A DNA stretch of 64,000 nt from Prosapia bicincta. Lineage: Eukaryota; Arthropoda; Insecta; Hemiptera; Cercopidae. Position numbers and translations under genes: made by a program. The notes under the pieces were generated by a model. It had not been told where the DNA came from. It made no database searches and saw only the letters and a list, made by a program, of their open reading frames with translations. This document shows positions 16,501 to 29,879 of the stretch, in pieces. Location: assembly GCA_036971475.1 (NCBI GenBank), contig JBAIZL010000006.1:87781546-87845545 (forward strand). Direction: 5' to 3'. The stretch's first letter is position 1. Each line of letters begins with the position of its first letter.

Positions 16501-17337
16501 TGTTTCTAATTACTATTATCTCCCGTTTAATTCTGTAAAATCTTCAATGATAATATTACTTAAGCAATTTGTAATTACGCTTTTGTCACAGTTTATCTAT
16601 GGCCTCATTAGATAGATAATTTGTTTCTAATTACTATTATCTCCCGTTTAATTTTGTAAAATCTTCAATGATAATATTACTTATGCAAATTTTAATTACG
16701 CTTTTGTCACAGTTTATCTATGACCTCATTAGATAGATAATTTGTTTCTAATTACTATTATCTCCCGTTTAATTCTGTAAAATCTTCAATGATAATATTA
16801 CTTATGCAAATTTTAATTACGCTTTTGTCACAGTTTATCTATGACCTCATTAGATAGATAATTTGTTTCTAATTACTATTATCTCCCGTTTAATTCTGTA
16901 AAATCTTCAATGATAATATTACTTATGCAAATTGTAATTACGCTTTTGTCAAAGTTTATCTATGGCCTCATTAGATAGATAATTTGTTTCTAATTACTAT
17001 TATCTCCCGTTTAATTCTGTAAAATCTTCAATGATAATATTACTTATGCAAATTGTAATTACGCTTTTGTCACAGTTTATCTATGACCTCATTAAATAGA
17101 TAATTTGTTTCTAATTACTATTATCTCCCGTTTAATTTTGTAAAATCTTCAATGATAATATTACTTATGCAAATTGTAATTACGCTTTTGTCAAAGTTTA
17201 TCTATGACCTCATTAGATAGATAATTTGTTTCTAATTACTATTATCTCCCGTTTAATTTTGTAAAATCTTCAATGATAATATTACTTATGCAAATTGTAA
17301 TTACGCTTTTGTCACAGTTTATCTATGACCTCATTAG
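7541..17337. repeat. 40-monomer higher-order repeat, 4,840-bp tandem duplication
   Basis: Two adjacent blocks of 40 monomers share the same order of private variants at a constant 4,840-bp spacing. gtttgtaatt is at 9121 and 13961, aatattacgt at 10381 and 15221, caataataat near 10495 and 15335, gtttaactatg near 11268 and 16108, and atgaaaatat near 11587 and 16427. The homology begins after the private cattaagtag near 7533 and ends where monomer 144 carries tagaaag near 17336. I saw no mismatch at any marker checked. A third, more diverged and shorter copy follows to about 18740 at a 37-monomer offset. Confidence 0.93.
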
Positions 17338-18740
17338 AAAGATAATTTGTTTCTAATTACTATTATCTCCCGTTTAATTTTGTAAAATCTTCAATGATAA
17401 TATTACTTATGCAAATTGTAATTACGCTTTTGTCAAAGTTTATCTGTGACCTCATTAAATAGATAATTTGTTTCTAATTACTATTATCTCCCGTTTAATT
17501 TTGTAAAATCTTCAATGATAATATTACTTATGCAAATTGTAATTACGCTTTTGTCAAAGTTTATCTATGACCTCATTAGATAGATAATTTGTTTCTAATT
17601 ACTATTATCTCCCGTTTAATTTTGTAAAATCTTCAATGATAATATTACTTATGCAAATTGTAATTACGCTTTTGTCACAGTTTATCTATGACCTCATTAG
17701 AAAGATAATTTGTTTCTAATTACTATTATCTCCCGTTTAATTTTGTAAAATCTTCAATGATAATATTACTTATGCAAATTGTAATTACGCTTTTGTCAAA
17801 GTTTATCTATGACCTCATTAAATAGATAATTTGTTTCTAATTACTATTATCTCCCGTTTAATTTTGTAAAATCTTCAATGATAATATTACTTATGCAAAT
17901 TGTAATTACGCTTTTGTCACAGTTTATCTATGACCTCATTAGAAAGATAATTCGTTTCTAATTACTATTATCTCCCGTTTAATTTTGTAAAATCTTCAAT
18001 GATAATATTACTTATGCAAATTTTAATTACGCTTTTGTCACAGTTTACCTATGACCTCATTAGATAGATAATTTGTTTCTAATTACTATTATCTCCCGTT
18101 TAATTCTGTAAAATCTTCAATGATAATATTACTTATGCAAATTTTAATTACGCTTTTGTCACAGTTTATCTATGACCTCATTAGATAGATAATTTGTTTA
18201 AATTACTATTATCTCCCGTTTAATTCTGTAAAATCTTCAATGATAATATTACTTATGCAAATTGTAATTACGCTTTTGTCAAAGTTTATCTATGGCCTCA
18301 TTAGATAGATAATTTGTTTCTAATTACTATTATCTCCCGTTTAATTCTGTAAAATCTTCAATGATAATATTACTTATGCAAATTTTAATTACGCTTTTGT
18401 CACAGTTTATCTATGACCTCATTAGATAGATAATTTGTATGTAATTACTATTATCTCCCGTTTAATTTTGTAAAATCTTCAATGATAATATTACTTATGC
18501 AAATTTTAATTACGCTTTTGTCAAAGTTTATCTATGGCCTCATTAGATAGATAATTCGTTTCTAATTACTATTATCTCTCGTTTAATTCTGTAAAATCTT
18601 CAATGATAATATTACTTATGCAAATTTTAATTACGCTTTTGTCACAGTTTATCTATGACCTCATTAGATAGATAATTTGTTTCTAATTACTATTATCTCC
18701 CGTTTAATTTTGTAAAATCTTCAATGATAATATTACTTAT
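17338..18740. repeat. Third, diverged partial copy of the 40-monomer block
   Basis: The monomer-variant order from about 13064 reappears here at an offset of 37 monomers (about 4,477 bp), so three monomers were lost relative to the 40-mer unit. It carries changes not seen in the first two copies: tctgtgac near 17445, tttacctatg near 18047, the array's only 1-bp deletion near 18199, and gtatgtaatt at 18437 in place of gtttgtaatt. Confidence 0.8.
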
Positions 18741-20700
18741 GCAAATTGTAATTACGCTTTTGTCAAAGTTTATCTATGACCTCATTAAATAGATAATTTG
18801 TTTCTAATTACTATTATCTCCCGTTTAATTTTGTAAAATCTTCAATGATAATATTACTTATGCAAATTGTAATTACGCTTTTGTCACAGTTTATCTATGA
18901 CCTCATTAGAAAGATAATTCGTTTCTAATTACTATTATCTCCCGTTTAATTTTGTAAAATCTTCAATGATAATATTACTTATGCAAATTGTATTTACGCT
19001 TTTGTCAAAGTTTATCTATGACCTCATTAGATAGATAATTTGTTTCTAATTACTATTATCTCCCGTTTAATTCTGTAAAATCTTCAATGATAATATTACT
19101 TATGCAAATTGTAATTACGCTTTTGTCAAAGTTTATCTATGGCCTCATTAGATAGATAATTTGTTTCTAATTACTATTATCTCCCGTTTAATTTTGTAAA
19201 ATCTTCAATGATAATATTACTTATGCAAATTTTAATTACGCTTTTGTCACAGTTTATCTATGACCTCATTAGATAGATAATTTGTTTCTAATTACTATTA
19301 TCTCCCGTTTAATTCTGTAAAATCTTCAATGATAATATTACTTAAGCAATTTGTAATTACGCTTTTGTCACAGTTTATCTATGGCCTCATTAGATAGATA
19401 ATTTGTTTCTAATTACTATTATCTCCCGTTTAATTTTGTAAAATCTTCAATGATAATATTACTTATGCAAATTTTAATTACGCTTTTGTCAAAGTTTATC
19501 TATGACCTCATTAGATAGATAATTTGTTTCTAATTACTATTATCTCCCGTTTAATTTTGTAAAATCTTCAATGATAATATTACTTATGCAAATTGTAATT
19601 ACGCTTTTGTCACAGTTTATCTATGACCTCATTAGATAGATAATTCGTTTCTAATTACTATTATCTCCCGTTTAATTTTGTAAAATCTTCAATGATAATA
19701 TTACTTATGCAAATTGTAATTACGCTTTTGTCAAAGTTTATCTATGACCTCATTAAATAGATAATTTGTTTCTAATTACTATTATCTCCCGTTTAATTTT
19801 GTAAAATCTTCAATGATAATATTACTTATGCAAATTGTAATTACGCTTTTGTCACAGTTTATCTATGACCTCATTAGAAAGATAATTCGTTTCTAATTAC
19901 TATTATCTCCCGTTTAATTTTGTAAAATCTTCAATGATAATATTACTTATGCAAATTGTATTTACGCTTTTGTCAAAGTTTATCTATGACCTCATTAGAT
20001 AGATAATTTGTTTCTAATTACTATTATCTCCCGTTTAATTCTGTAAAATCTTCAATGATAATATTACTTATGCAAATTGTAATTACGCTTTTGTCAAAGT
20101 TTATCTATGGCCTCATTAGATAGATAATTTGTTTCTAATTACTATTATCTCCCGTTTAATTTTGTAAAATCTTCAATGATAATATTACTTATGCAAATTT
20201 TAATTACGCTTTTGTCACAGTTTATCTATGACCTCATTAGATAGATAATTTGTTTCTAATTACTATTATCTCCCGTTTAATTCTGTAAAATCTTCAATGA
20301 TAATATTACTTAAGCAATTTGTAATTACGCTTTTGTCACAGTTTATCTATGGCCTCATTAGATAGATAATTTGTTTCTAATTACTATTATCTCCCGTTTA
20401 ATTTTGTAAAATCTTCAATGATAATATTACTTATGCAAATTTTAATTACGCTTTTGTCAAAGTTTATCTATGACCTCATTAGATAGATAATTTGTTTCTA
20501 ATTACTATTATCTCCCGTTTAATTTTGTAAAATCTTCAATGATAATATTACTTATGCAAATTGTAATTACGCTTTTGTCACAGTTTATCTATGACCTCAT
20601 TAGATAGATAATTCGTTTCTAATTACTATTATCTCCCGTTTAATTTTGTAAAATCTTCAATGATAATATTACTTATGCAAATTTTAATTACGCTTTTGTC
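18730..20700. repeat. 8-monomer (968-bp) higher-order duplication in satellite
   Basis: The variant cttaagcaat occurs at 19341 and 20309, exactly 968 bp (8 x 121) apart. The surrounding order of variants (aaat, agaaag with aattcg, gtattta, then cttaagcaat) is the same in both blocks. A further copy of the marker at 21640 lies 11 monomers (1,331 bp) on. Confidence 0.85.
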
Positions 20701-22489
20701 AAAGTTTATCTATGACCTCATTAGATAGATAATTCGTTTCTAATTACTATTATCTCCCGTTTAATTTTGTAAAATCTTCAATGATAATATTACTTATGCA
20801 AATTTTAATTACGCTTTTGTCACAGTTTATCTATGACTTCATTAGATAGATAATTCGTTTCTAATTACTATTATCTCCCGTTTAATTTTGTAAAATCTTC
20901 AATGATAATATTACTTATGCAAATTTTAATTACGCTTTTGTCACAGTTTATCTATGACCTCATTAAATAGATAATTTGTTTCTAATTACTATTATCTCCC
21001 GTTTAATTTTGTAAAATCTTCAATGATAATATTACTTATGCAAATTGTAATTACGCTTTTGTCACAGTTTAACTATGACCTCATTAAATAGATAACTTGT
21101 TTCTAATTACTATTATCTCCCGTTTAATTCTGTAAAATCTTCAATGATAATATTACTTATGCAAATTGTAATTACGCTTTTTACACAGTTTATCTATGAC
21201 ATCATTAGATAGATAATTCGTTTCTAATTACTATTATCTCCCGTTTAATTTTGTAAAATCTTCAATGATAATATTACTTATGCAAATTGTATTTACGCTT
21301 TTGTCAAAGTTTATCTATGACCTCATTAGATAGATAATTTGTTTCTAATTACTATTATCTCCCGTTTAATTCTGTAAAATCTTCAATGATAATATTACTT
21401 ATGCAAATTGTAATTACGCTTTTGTCAAAGTTTATCTATGGCCTCATTAGATAGATAATTTGTTTCTAATTACTATTATCTCCAGTTTAATTTTGTAAAA
21501 TCTTCAATGATAATATTACTTATGCAAATTTTAATTACGCTTTTGTCACAGTTTATCTATGACCTCATTAGATAGATAATTTGTTTCTAATTACTATTAT
21601 CTCCCGTTTAATTCTGTAAAATCTTCAATGATAATATTACTTAAGCAATTTGTAATTACGCTTTTGTCACAGTTTATCTATGGCCTCATTAGATAGATAA
21701 TTTGTTTCTAATTACTATTATCTCCCGTTTAATTTTGTAAAATCTTCAATGATAATATTACCCTTGCAAATTTTAATTACGCTTTTGTCAAAGTTTATCT
21801 ATGACCTCATTAGATAGATAATTTGTTTCTAATTACTATTATCTCTCGTTTAATTCTGTAAAATCTTCAATGATAATATTACTTATGCAAATTGTAATTA
21901 CGCTTTTGTCAAAGTTTATCTATGACCTCATTAGATAGATAATTTGTTTCTAATTACTATTATCTCCCGTTTAATTTTGTAAAATCTTCAATGATAAAAT
22001 TACTTATGCAAATTGTAATTACGCTTTTGTCACAGTTTATCTATGACCTCATTAGATAGATAATTTGTTTCTAATTGCTATTATCTCCCGTTTAATTCTG
22101 TAAAATCTTCAATGATAATATTACTTATGCAAATTTTAATTTCGCTTTTGTCACAGTTTATCTATGACCTCATTAGATAGATAATTTGTTTCTAATTACT
22201 ATTATCTCCCGTTTAATTTTGTAAAATCTTCAATGATAATATTACTTATGCAAATTGTAATTACGCTTTTGTCACAGTTTATCTATGACCTCATTAGATA
22301 GATAATTCGTTTCTAATTACTATTATCGCCCGTTTAATTTTGTAAAATCTTCAATGATAATATTACTTATGCAAATTTTAATTACGCTTTTGTCACAGTT
22401 TATCTATGACCTCATTAGATAGATAATTTGTTTCTAATTACTATTATCTCCCGTTTAATTTTGTAAAATCTTCAATGATAATATTACTT

Positions 22490-23950
22490 ATGCAAATTGT
22501 AATTACGCTTTTGTCACAGTTTATCTATGACCTCATTAGATAGATAATTCGTGTCTAGTTACTATTATCTCCCGTTTAATTTTGTAAAATCTTCAATGAT
22601 AATATTACTTATGCAAATTTTAATTACGCTTTTGTCAAAGTTTATCTATGACCTCATTAGATAGATAATTCGTTTCTAATTACTATTATCTCCCGTTTAA
22701 TTTTGTAAAATCTTCAATGATAATATTACTTATGCAAATTTTAATTACGCTTTTGTCACAGTTTATCTATGACTTCATTAGATAGATAATTCGTTTCTAA
22801 TTACTATTATCTCCCGTTTAATTTTGTAAAATCTTCAATGATAATATTACTTATGCAAATTTTAATTACGCTTTTGTCACAGTTTATCTATGACCTCATT
22901 AAATAGATAATTTGTTTCTAATTACTATTATCTCCCGTTTAATTTTGTAAAATCTTCAATGATAATATTACTTATGCAAATTGTAATTACGCTTTTGTCA
23001 CAGTTTAACTATGACCTCATTAAATAGATAATTTGTTTCTAATTACTATTATCTCCCGTTTAATTCTGTAAAACCTTCAATGATAATATTACTTATGCAA
23101 ATTTTAATTACGCTTTTGTCAAAGTTTATCTATGTCCTCATTAGATAGATAATTTGTTTCTAATTACTATTATCTCCCGTTTAATTTTGTAAAATCTTCA
23201 ATGATAATATTACTTATGCAAATTGTAATTACGCTTTTGTCACAGTTTATCTATGACCTCATTAGATAGATAATTCGTGTCTAGTTACTATTATCTCCCG
23301 TTTAATTTTGTAAAATCTTCAATGATAATATTACTTATGCAAATTTTAATTACGCTTTTGTCAAAGTTTATCTATGACCTCATTAGATAGATAATTCGTT
23401 TCTAATTACTATTATCTCCCGTTTAATTTTGTAAAATCTTCAATGATAATATTACTTATGCAAATTTTAATTACGCTTTTGTCACAGTTTATCTATGACT
23501 TCATTAGATAGATAATTCGTTTCTAATTACTATTATCTCCCGTTTAATTTTGTAAAATCTTCAATGATAATATTACTTATGCAAATTTTAATTACGCTTT
23601 TGTCACAGTTTATCTATGACCTCATTAAATAGATAATTTGTTTCTAATTACTATTATCTCCCGTTTAATTTTGTAAAATCTTCAATGATAATATTACTTA
23701 TGCAAATTGTAATTACGCTTTTGTCACAGTTTAACTAAGACCTCATTAAATACATAATTTGTTTCTAATTACTATTATCTCCCGTTTAATTCTGTAAAAC
23801 CTTCAATGATAATATTACTTATGCAAATTTTAATTACGCTTTTGTCAAAGTTTATCTATGACCTCATTAGATAGATAATTTGTTTCTAATTACTATTATC
23901 TCCCGTTTAATTTTGTAAAATCTTCAATGATAATATTACTTATGCAAATT
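22490..23950. repeat. 6-monomer (726-bp) higher-order duplication in satellite
   Basis: The private variant gtgtctagtt occurs at 22551 and 23277, 726 bp (6 x 121) apart. It is followed in both places by the same series, including gacttcatt and gtttaactat/gtttaactaag monomers. Confidence 0.85.
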
Positions 23951-26900
23951 TTAATTACGCTTTTGTCACAGTTTATCTATGACCTCATTAGATAGATAAT
24001 TTGTCTCTAATTACTATTATCTCCCGTTTAATTTTGTAAAATCTTCAATGATAATATTACTTATGCAAATTGTAATTACGCTTTTGTCAAAGTTTATCTA
24101 TGACATCATTAGATAGATAATTTGTTTCTAATTACTATTATCTCCCGTTTAATTTTGTAAAATCTTCAATGATAATATTACTTATGCAAATTTTAATTAC
24201 GCTTTTGTCAAAGTTTATCTATGGCCTCATTAGATAGATAATTTGTTTCTAATTACTATTATCTCCGGTTTAATTTTGTAAAATCTTCAATGATAATATT
24301 ACTTATGCAAATTTTAATTACGCTTTTGTCAAAGTTTATCTATGGCCTCATTAGATAGATAATTTGTTTCTAATTACTATTATCTCCCGTTTAATTTTGT
24401 AAAATCTTCAATGATAATATTACTTATGCAAATTGTAATTACGCCTTTGTCAAAGTTTATCTATGACCTCATTAGATAGATAATTTGTTTCTAATTACTA
24501 TTATCTCCCGTTTAATTCTGTAAAATCTTCAATGATAATATTACTTATGCAAATTTTAATTACGCTTTTGTCACAGTTTAGCTATGACCTCATTAGATAG
24601 ATAATTTGTTTCTAATTACTATTATCTCCCGTTTAATTCTGTAAAATCTTCAATGATAATATTACTTATGCAAATTTTAATTACGCTTTTGTCACAGTTT
24701 ATCTATGACCTCATTAGATAGATAATTTGTTTCTAATTACTATTATCTCCCGTTTAATTCTGTAAAATCTTCAATGATAATATTACTTATGCAAATTTTA
24801 ATTACGCTTTTGTCACAGTTTATCTATGACCTCATTAGATAGATAATTTGTTTCTAATTACTATTATCTCCCGTTTAATTCTGTAAAATCTTCAATGATA
24901 ATATTACTTATGCAAATTTTAATTACGCTTTTGTCACAGTTTATCTATGACCTCATTAGATAGATAATTTGTTTCTAATTACTATTATCTCCCGTTTAAT
25001 TTTGTAAAATCTTCAATGATAATATTACCTTTGCAAATTGTAATTACGCTTTTGTCAAAGTTTATCTATGACCTCATTAGATAGATAATTTGTTTCTAAT
25101 TACTATTATCTCCCGTTTAATTCTGTAAAATCTTCAATGATAATATTACTTATGCAAATTGTAATTACGCTTTTGTCAAAGTTTATCTATGACCTCATTA
25201 GATAGATAATTTGTTTCTAATTACTATTATCTCCCGTTTAATTCTGTAAAATCTTCAATGATAATATTACTTATGCAAATTTTAATTACGCTTTTGTCAC
25301 AGTTTATCTATGACCTCATTAGATAGATAATTTGTTTCTAATTACTATTATCTCCCGTTTAATTCTGTAAAATCTTCAATGATAATATTACTTATGCAAA
25401 TTTTAATTACGCTTTTGTCACAGTTTATCTATGACCTCATTAGATAGATAATTTGTTTCTAATTACTATTATCTCCCGTTTAATTCTGTAAAATCTTCAA
25501 TGATAATATTACTTATGCAAATTTTAATTACGCTTTTGTCACAGTTTATCTATGACCTCATTAGATAGATAATTTGTTTCTAATTACTATTATCTCCCGT
25601 TTAATTCTGTAAAATCTTCAATGATAATATTACTTATGCAAATTGTAATTACGCTTTTGTCACAGTTTATCTATGACCTCATTAAATAGATAATTTGTTT
25701 CTAATTGCTATTATCTCTCGTTTAATTCTGTAAAATCATCAAAGATAATATTACTTATGCAAATTTTAATTACGCTTTTGTCACAGTTTATCTATGACCT
25801 CATTAGAAAGATAATTCGTTTCTAATTACTATTATCTCCCGTTTAATTTTGTAAAATCTTCAATGATAATATTACTTATGCAAATTTTAATTACGCTTTT
25901 GTCAAAGTTTATCTATGACATCATTAGATAGATAATTTGTTTCTAATTACTATTATCTCCCGTTTAATTCTGTAAAATCTTCAATGATAATATTACTTAT
26001 GCAAATTTTAATTACGCTTTTGTCAAAGTTTATCTATGGCCTCATTAGAAAGATAATTCGTTTCTAATTACTATTATCTCCCGTTTAATTTTGTAAAATC
26101 TTCAATGATAATATTACTTATGCAAATTTTAATTACGCTTTTGTCAAAGTTTATCTATGACATCATTAGATAGATAATTTGTTTCTAATTACTATTATCT
26201 CCCGTTTAATTCTGTAAAATCTTCAATGATAATATTACTTATGCAAATTTTAATTACGCTTTTGTCAAAGTTTATCTATGACCTCATTAGATAGATAATT
26301 TGTTTCTAATTACTATTATCTCCCGTTTAATTCTGTAAAATCTTCAATGATAATATTACTTATGCAAATTTTAATTACGCTTTTGTCAAAGTTTATCTAT
26401 GACCTCATTAGATAGATAATTTGTTTCTAATTACTATTATCTCCCGTTTAATTCTGTAAAATCTTCAATGATAATATTACTTATGCAAATTTTAATTACG
26501 CTTTTGTCAAAGTTTATCTATGACCTCATTAGATAGATAATTTGTTTCTAATTACTATTATCTCCCGTTTAATTCTGTAAAATCTTCAATGATAATATTA
26601 CTTATGCAAATTAAAATTACGCTTTTGTCACAGTTTATCTATGACCTCATTAGATAGATAATTTGTTTCTAATTGCTATTATCTCTCGTTTAATTCTGTA
26701 AAATCTTCAACGATAATATTACTTATGCAAATTTTAATTACGCTTTTGTCACAGTTTATCTATGACCTCATTAGATAGATAATTTGTTTCTAATTGCTAT
26801 TATCTCTCGTTTAATTCTGTAAAATCTTCAATGATAATATTACTTATGCAAATTTTAATTACGCTTTTGTCACAGTTTATCTATGACCTCATTAGATAGA

Positions 26901-27579
26901 TAATTTGTTTCTAATTGCTATTATCTCTCGTTTAATTCTGTAAAATCTTCAATGATAATATTACTTATGCAAATTTTAATTACGCTTTTGTCACAGTTTA
27001 TCTATGACCTCATTAGATAGATAATTTGTTTCTAATTGCTATTATCTCTCGTTTAATTCTGTAAAATCTTCAATGATAATATTACTTATGCAAATTTTAA
27101 TTACGCTTTTGTCACAGTTTATCTATGACCTCATTAGATAGATAATTTGTCTCTAATTACTATTATCTCCCGTTTAATTCTGTAAAATCTTCAATGATAA
27201 AATTACTTATGCAAATTTTAATTACGCTTTTGTCACAGTTTATCTATGACCTCATTAAATAGATAATTTGTTTCTAATTACTATTATCTCCCGTTTAATT
27301 CTGTAAAATCTTCAATGATAATATTACTTATGCAAATTTTATTTACGCTTTTGTCACAGTTTATCTATGACCTCATTAGATAGATAATTTTTTTCTAATT
27401 GCTATTATCTCTCGTTTAATTCTGTAAAATCTTCAACGATAATATTACTTATGCAAATTTTAATTACGCTTTTTTCACAGTTTATCTATGACCTCATTAG
27501 ATAGATAATTTGTCTCTAATTACTATTATCTCCCGTTTAATTCTGTAAAATCTTCAATGATAATATTACTTATGCAAAT

Positions 27580-28700
27580 TTTAATTACGCTTTTGTCACA
27601 GTTTATCTATGACCTCATTAAATAGATAATTTGTTTCTAATTACTATTATCTCCCGTTTAATTCTGTAAAATTTTCAATGATAATATTACTTATGCAAAT
27701 TGTAATTACGCTTTTGTCACAGTTTATCTATGACCTCATTAGATAGATAATTTGTCTCTAATTACTATTATCTCCCGTTTAATTCTGTAAAATCTTCAAT
27801 GATAATATTACTTATGCAAATTTTAATTACGCTTTTGTCAAAGTTTATCTATGACCTCATTAGATAGATAATTTGTTTCTAATTACTATTATCTCCCGTT
27901 TAATTTTGTAAAATCTTCAATGATAATATTACTTATGCAAATTGTAATTACGCTTTTGTCAAAGTTTATCTATGACATCATTAGATAGATAATTTGTTTC
28001 TAATTACTATTATCTCCCGTTTAATTCTGTAAAACCTTCAATGATAATATTACTTATGCAAATTTTAATTACGCTTTTGTCACAGTTTATCTATGACCTC
28101 ATTAAATAGATAATTTGTTTCTAATTACTATTATCTCCCGTTTAATTCTGTAAAATTTTCAATGATAATATTACTTATGCAAATTGTAATTACGCTTTTG
28201 TCACAGTTTATCTATGACCTCATTAGATAGATAATTTGTCTCTAATTACTATTATCTCCCGTTTAATTCTGTAAAATCTTCAATGATAATATTACTTATG
28301 CAAATTTTAATTACGCTTTTGTCAAAGTTTATCTATGACCTCATTAGATAGATAATTTGTTTCTAATTACTATTATCTCCCGTTTAATTTTGTAAAATCT
28401 TCAATGATAATATTACTTATGCAAATTGTAATTACGCTTTTGTCAAAGTTTATCTATGACATCATTAGATAGATAATTTGTTTCTAATTACTATTATCTC
28501 CCGTTTAATTCTGTAAAACCTTCAATGATAATATTACTTATGCAAATTTTAATTACGCTTTTGTCACAGTTTATCTATGACCTCATTAAATAGATAATTT
28601 GTTTCTAATTACTATTATCTCCCGTTTAATTCTGTAAAATTTTCAATGATAATATTACTTATGCAAATTGTAATTACGCTTTTGTCACAGTTTATCTATG
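27580..28700. repeat. 4-monomer (484-bp) higher-order repeat in satellite
   Basis: The variant taaaattttc recurs at 27667, 28151 and 28635, each 484 bp (4 x 121) apart, with the same four-monomer order between them. Just upstream (about 26640-27110), near-identical single monomers with attgctatta are stacked next to each other. Amplification here ran at the one-monomer and four-monomer scale. Confidence 0.85.
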
Positions 28701-29879
28701 ACCTCATTAGATAGATAATTTGTTTCTAATTACTATTATCTCCCGTTTAATTCTGTAAAATCTTCAATGATAATATTACTTATGCAAATTTTAATTACGC
28801 TTTTGTCACAGTTTATCTATGACCTCATTAAATAGATAATTTGTTTCTAATTACTATTATCTCCCGTTTAATTCTGTAAAATCTTCAATGATAATATTAC
28901 TTATGCAAATTGTAATTACGCTTTTGTCAAAGTTTATCTATGACCTCATTAGATAGATAATTTGTTTCTAATTACTATTATCTCCCGTTTAATTCTGTAA
29001 AATCTTCAATGATAATATTACTTATGCAAATTGTAATTACGCTTTTGTCACAGTTTATCTATGACCTCATTAAATAGATAATTTGTTTCTAATTACTATT
29101 ATCTCCCGTTTAATTCTGTAAAATCTTCAATGATAATATTACTTATGCAAATTGTAATTACGCTTTTGTCACAGTTTATCTATGACCTCATTAAATAGAT
29201 AATTTGTTTCTAATTACTATTATCTCCCGTTTAATTCTGTAAAATCTTCAATGATAATATTACTTATGCAAATTGTAATTACGCTTTTGTCACAGTTTAT
29301 CTATGACCTCATTAAATAGATAATTTGTTTCTAATTACTATTATCTCCCGTTTAATTCTGTAAAATCTTCAATGATAATATTACTTATGCAAATTGTAAT
29401 TACGCTTTTGTCACAGTTTATCTATGACCTCATTAAATAGATAATTTGTTTCTAATTACTATTATCTCCCGTTTAATTCTCTAAAATCTTCAATGATAAT
29501 ATTACTTATGCAAATTGTAATTACGCTTTTGTCACAGTTTATCTATGACCTCATTAAATAGATAATTTGTTTCTAATTACTATTATCTCCCGTTTAATTC
29601 TCTAAAATCTTCAATGATAATATTACTTATGCAAATTGTAATTACGCTTTTGTCACAGTTTATCTATGACCTCATTAAATAGATAATTTGTTTCTAATTA
29701 CTATTATCTCCCGTTTAATTCTGTAAAATCTTCAATGATAATATTACTTATGCAAATTGTAATTACGCTTTTGTCACAGTTTATCTATGACCTCATTAAA
29801 TAGATAATTTGTTACTAATTACTATTATCTCCCGTTTAATTCTGTAAAATCTTCAATGATAATATTACTTATGCAAATT

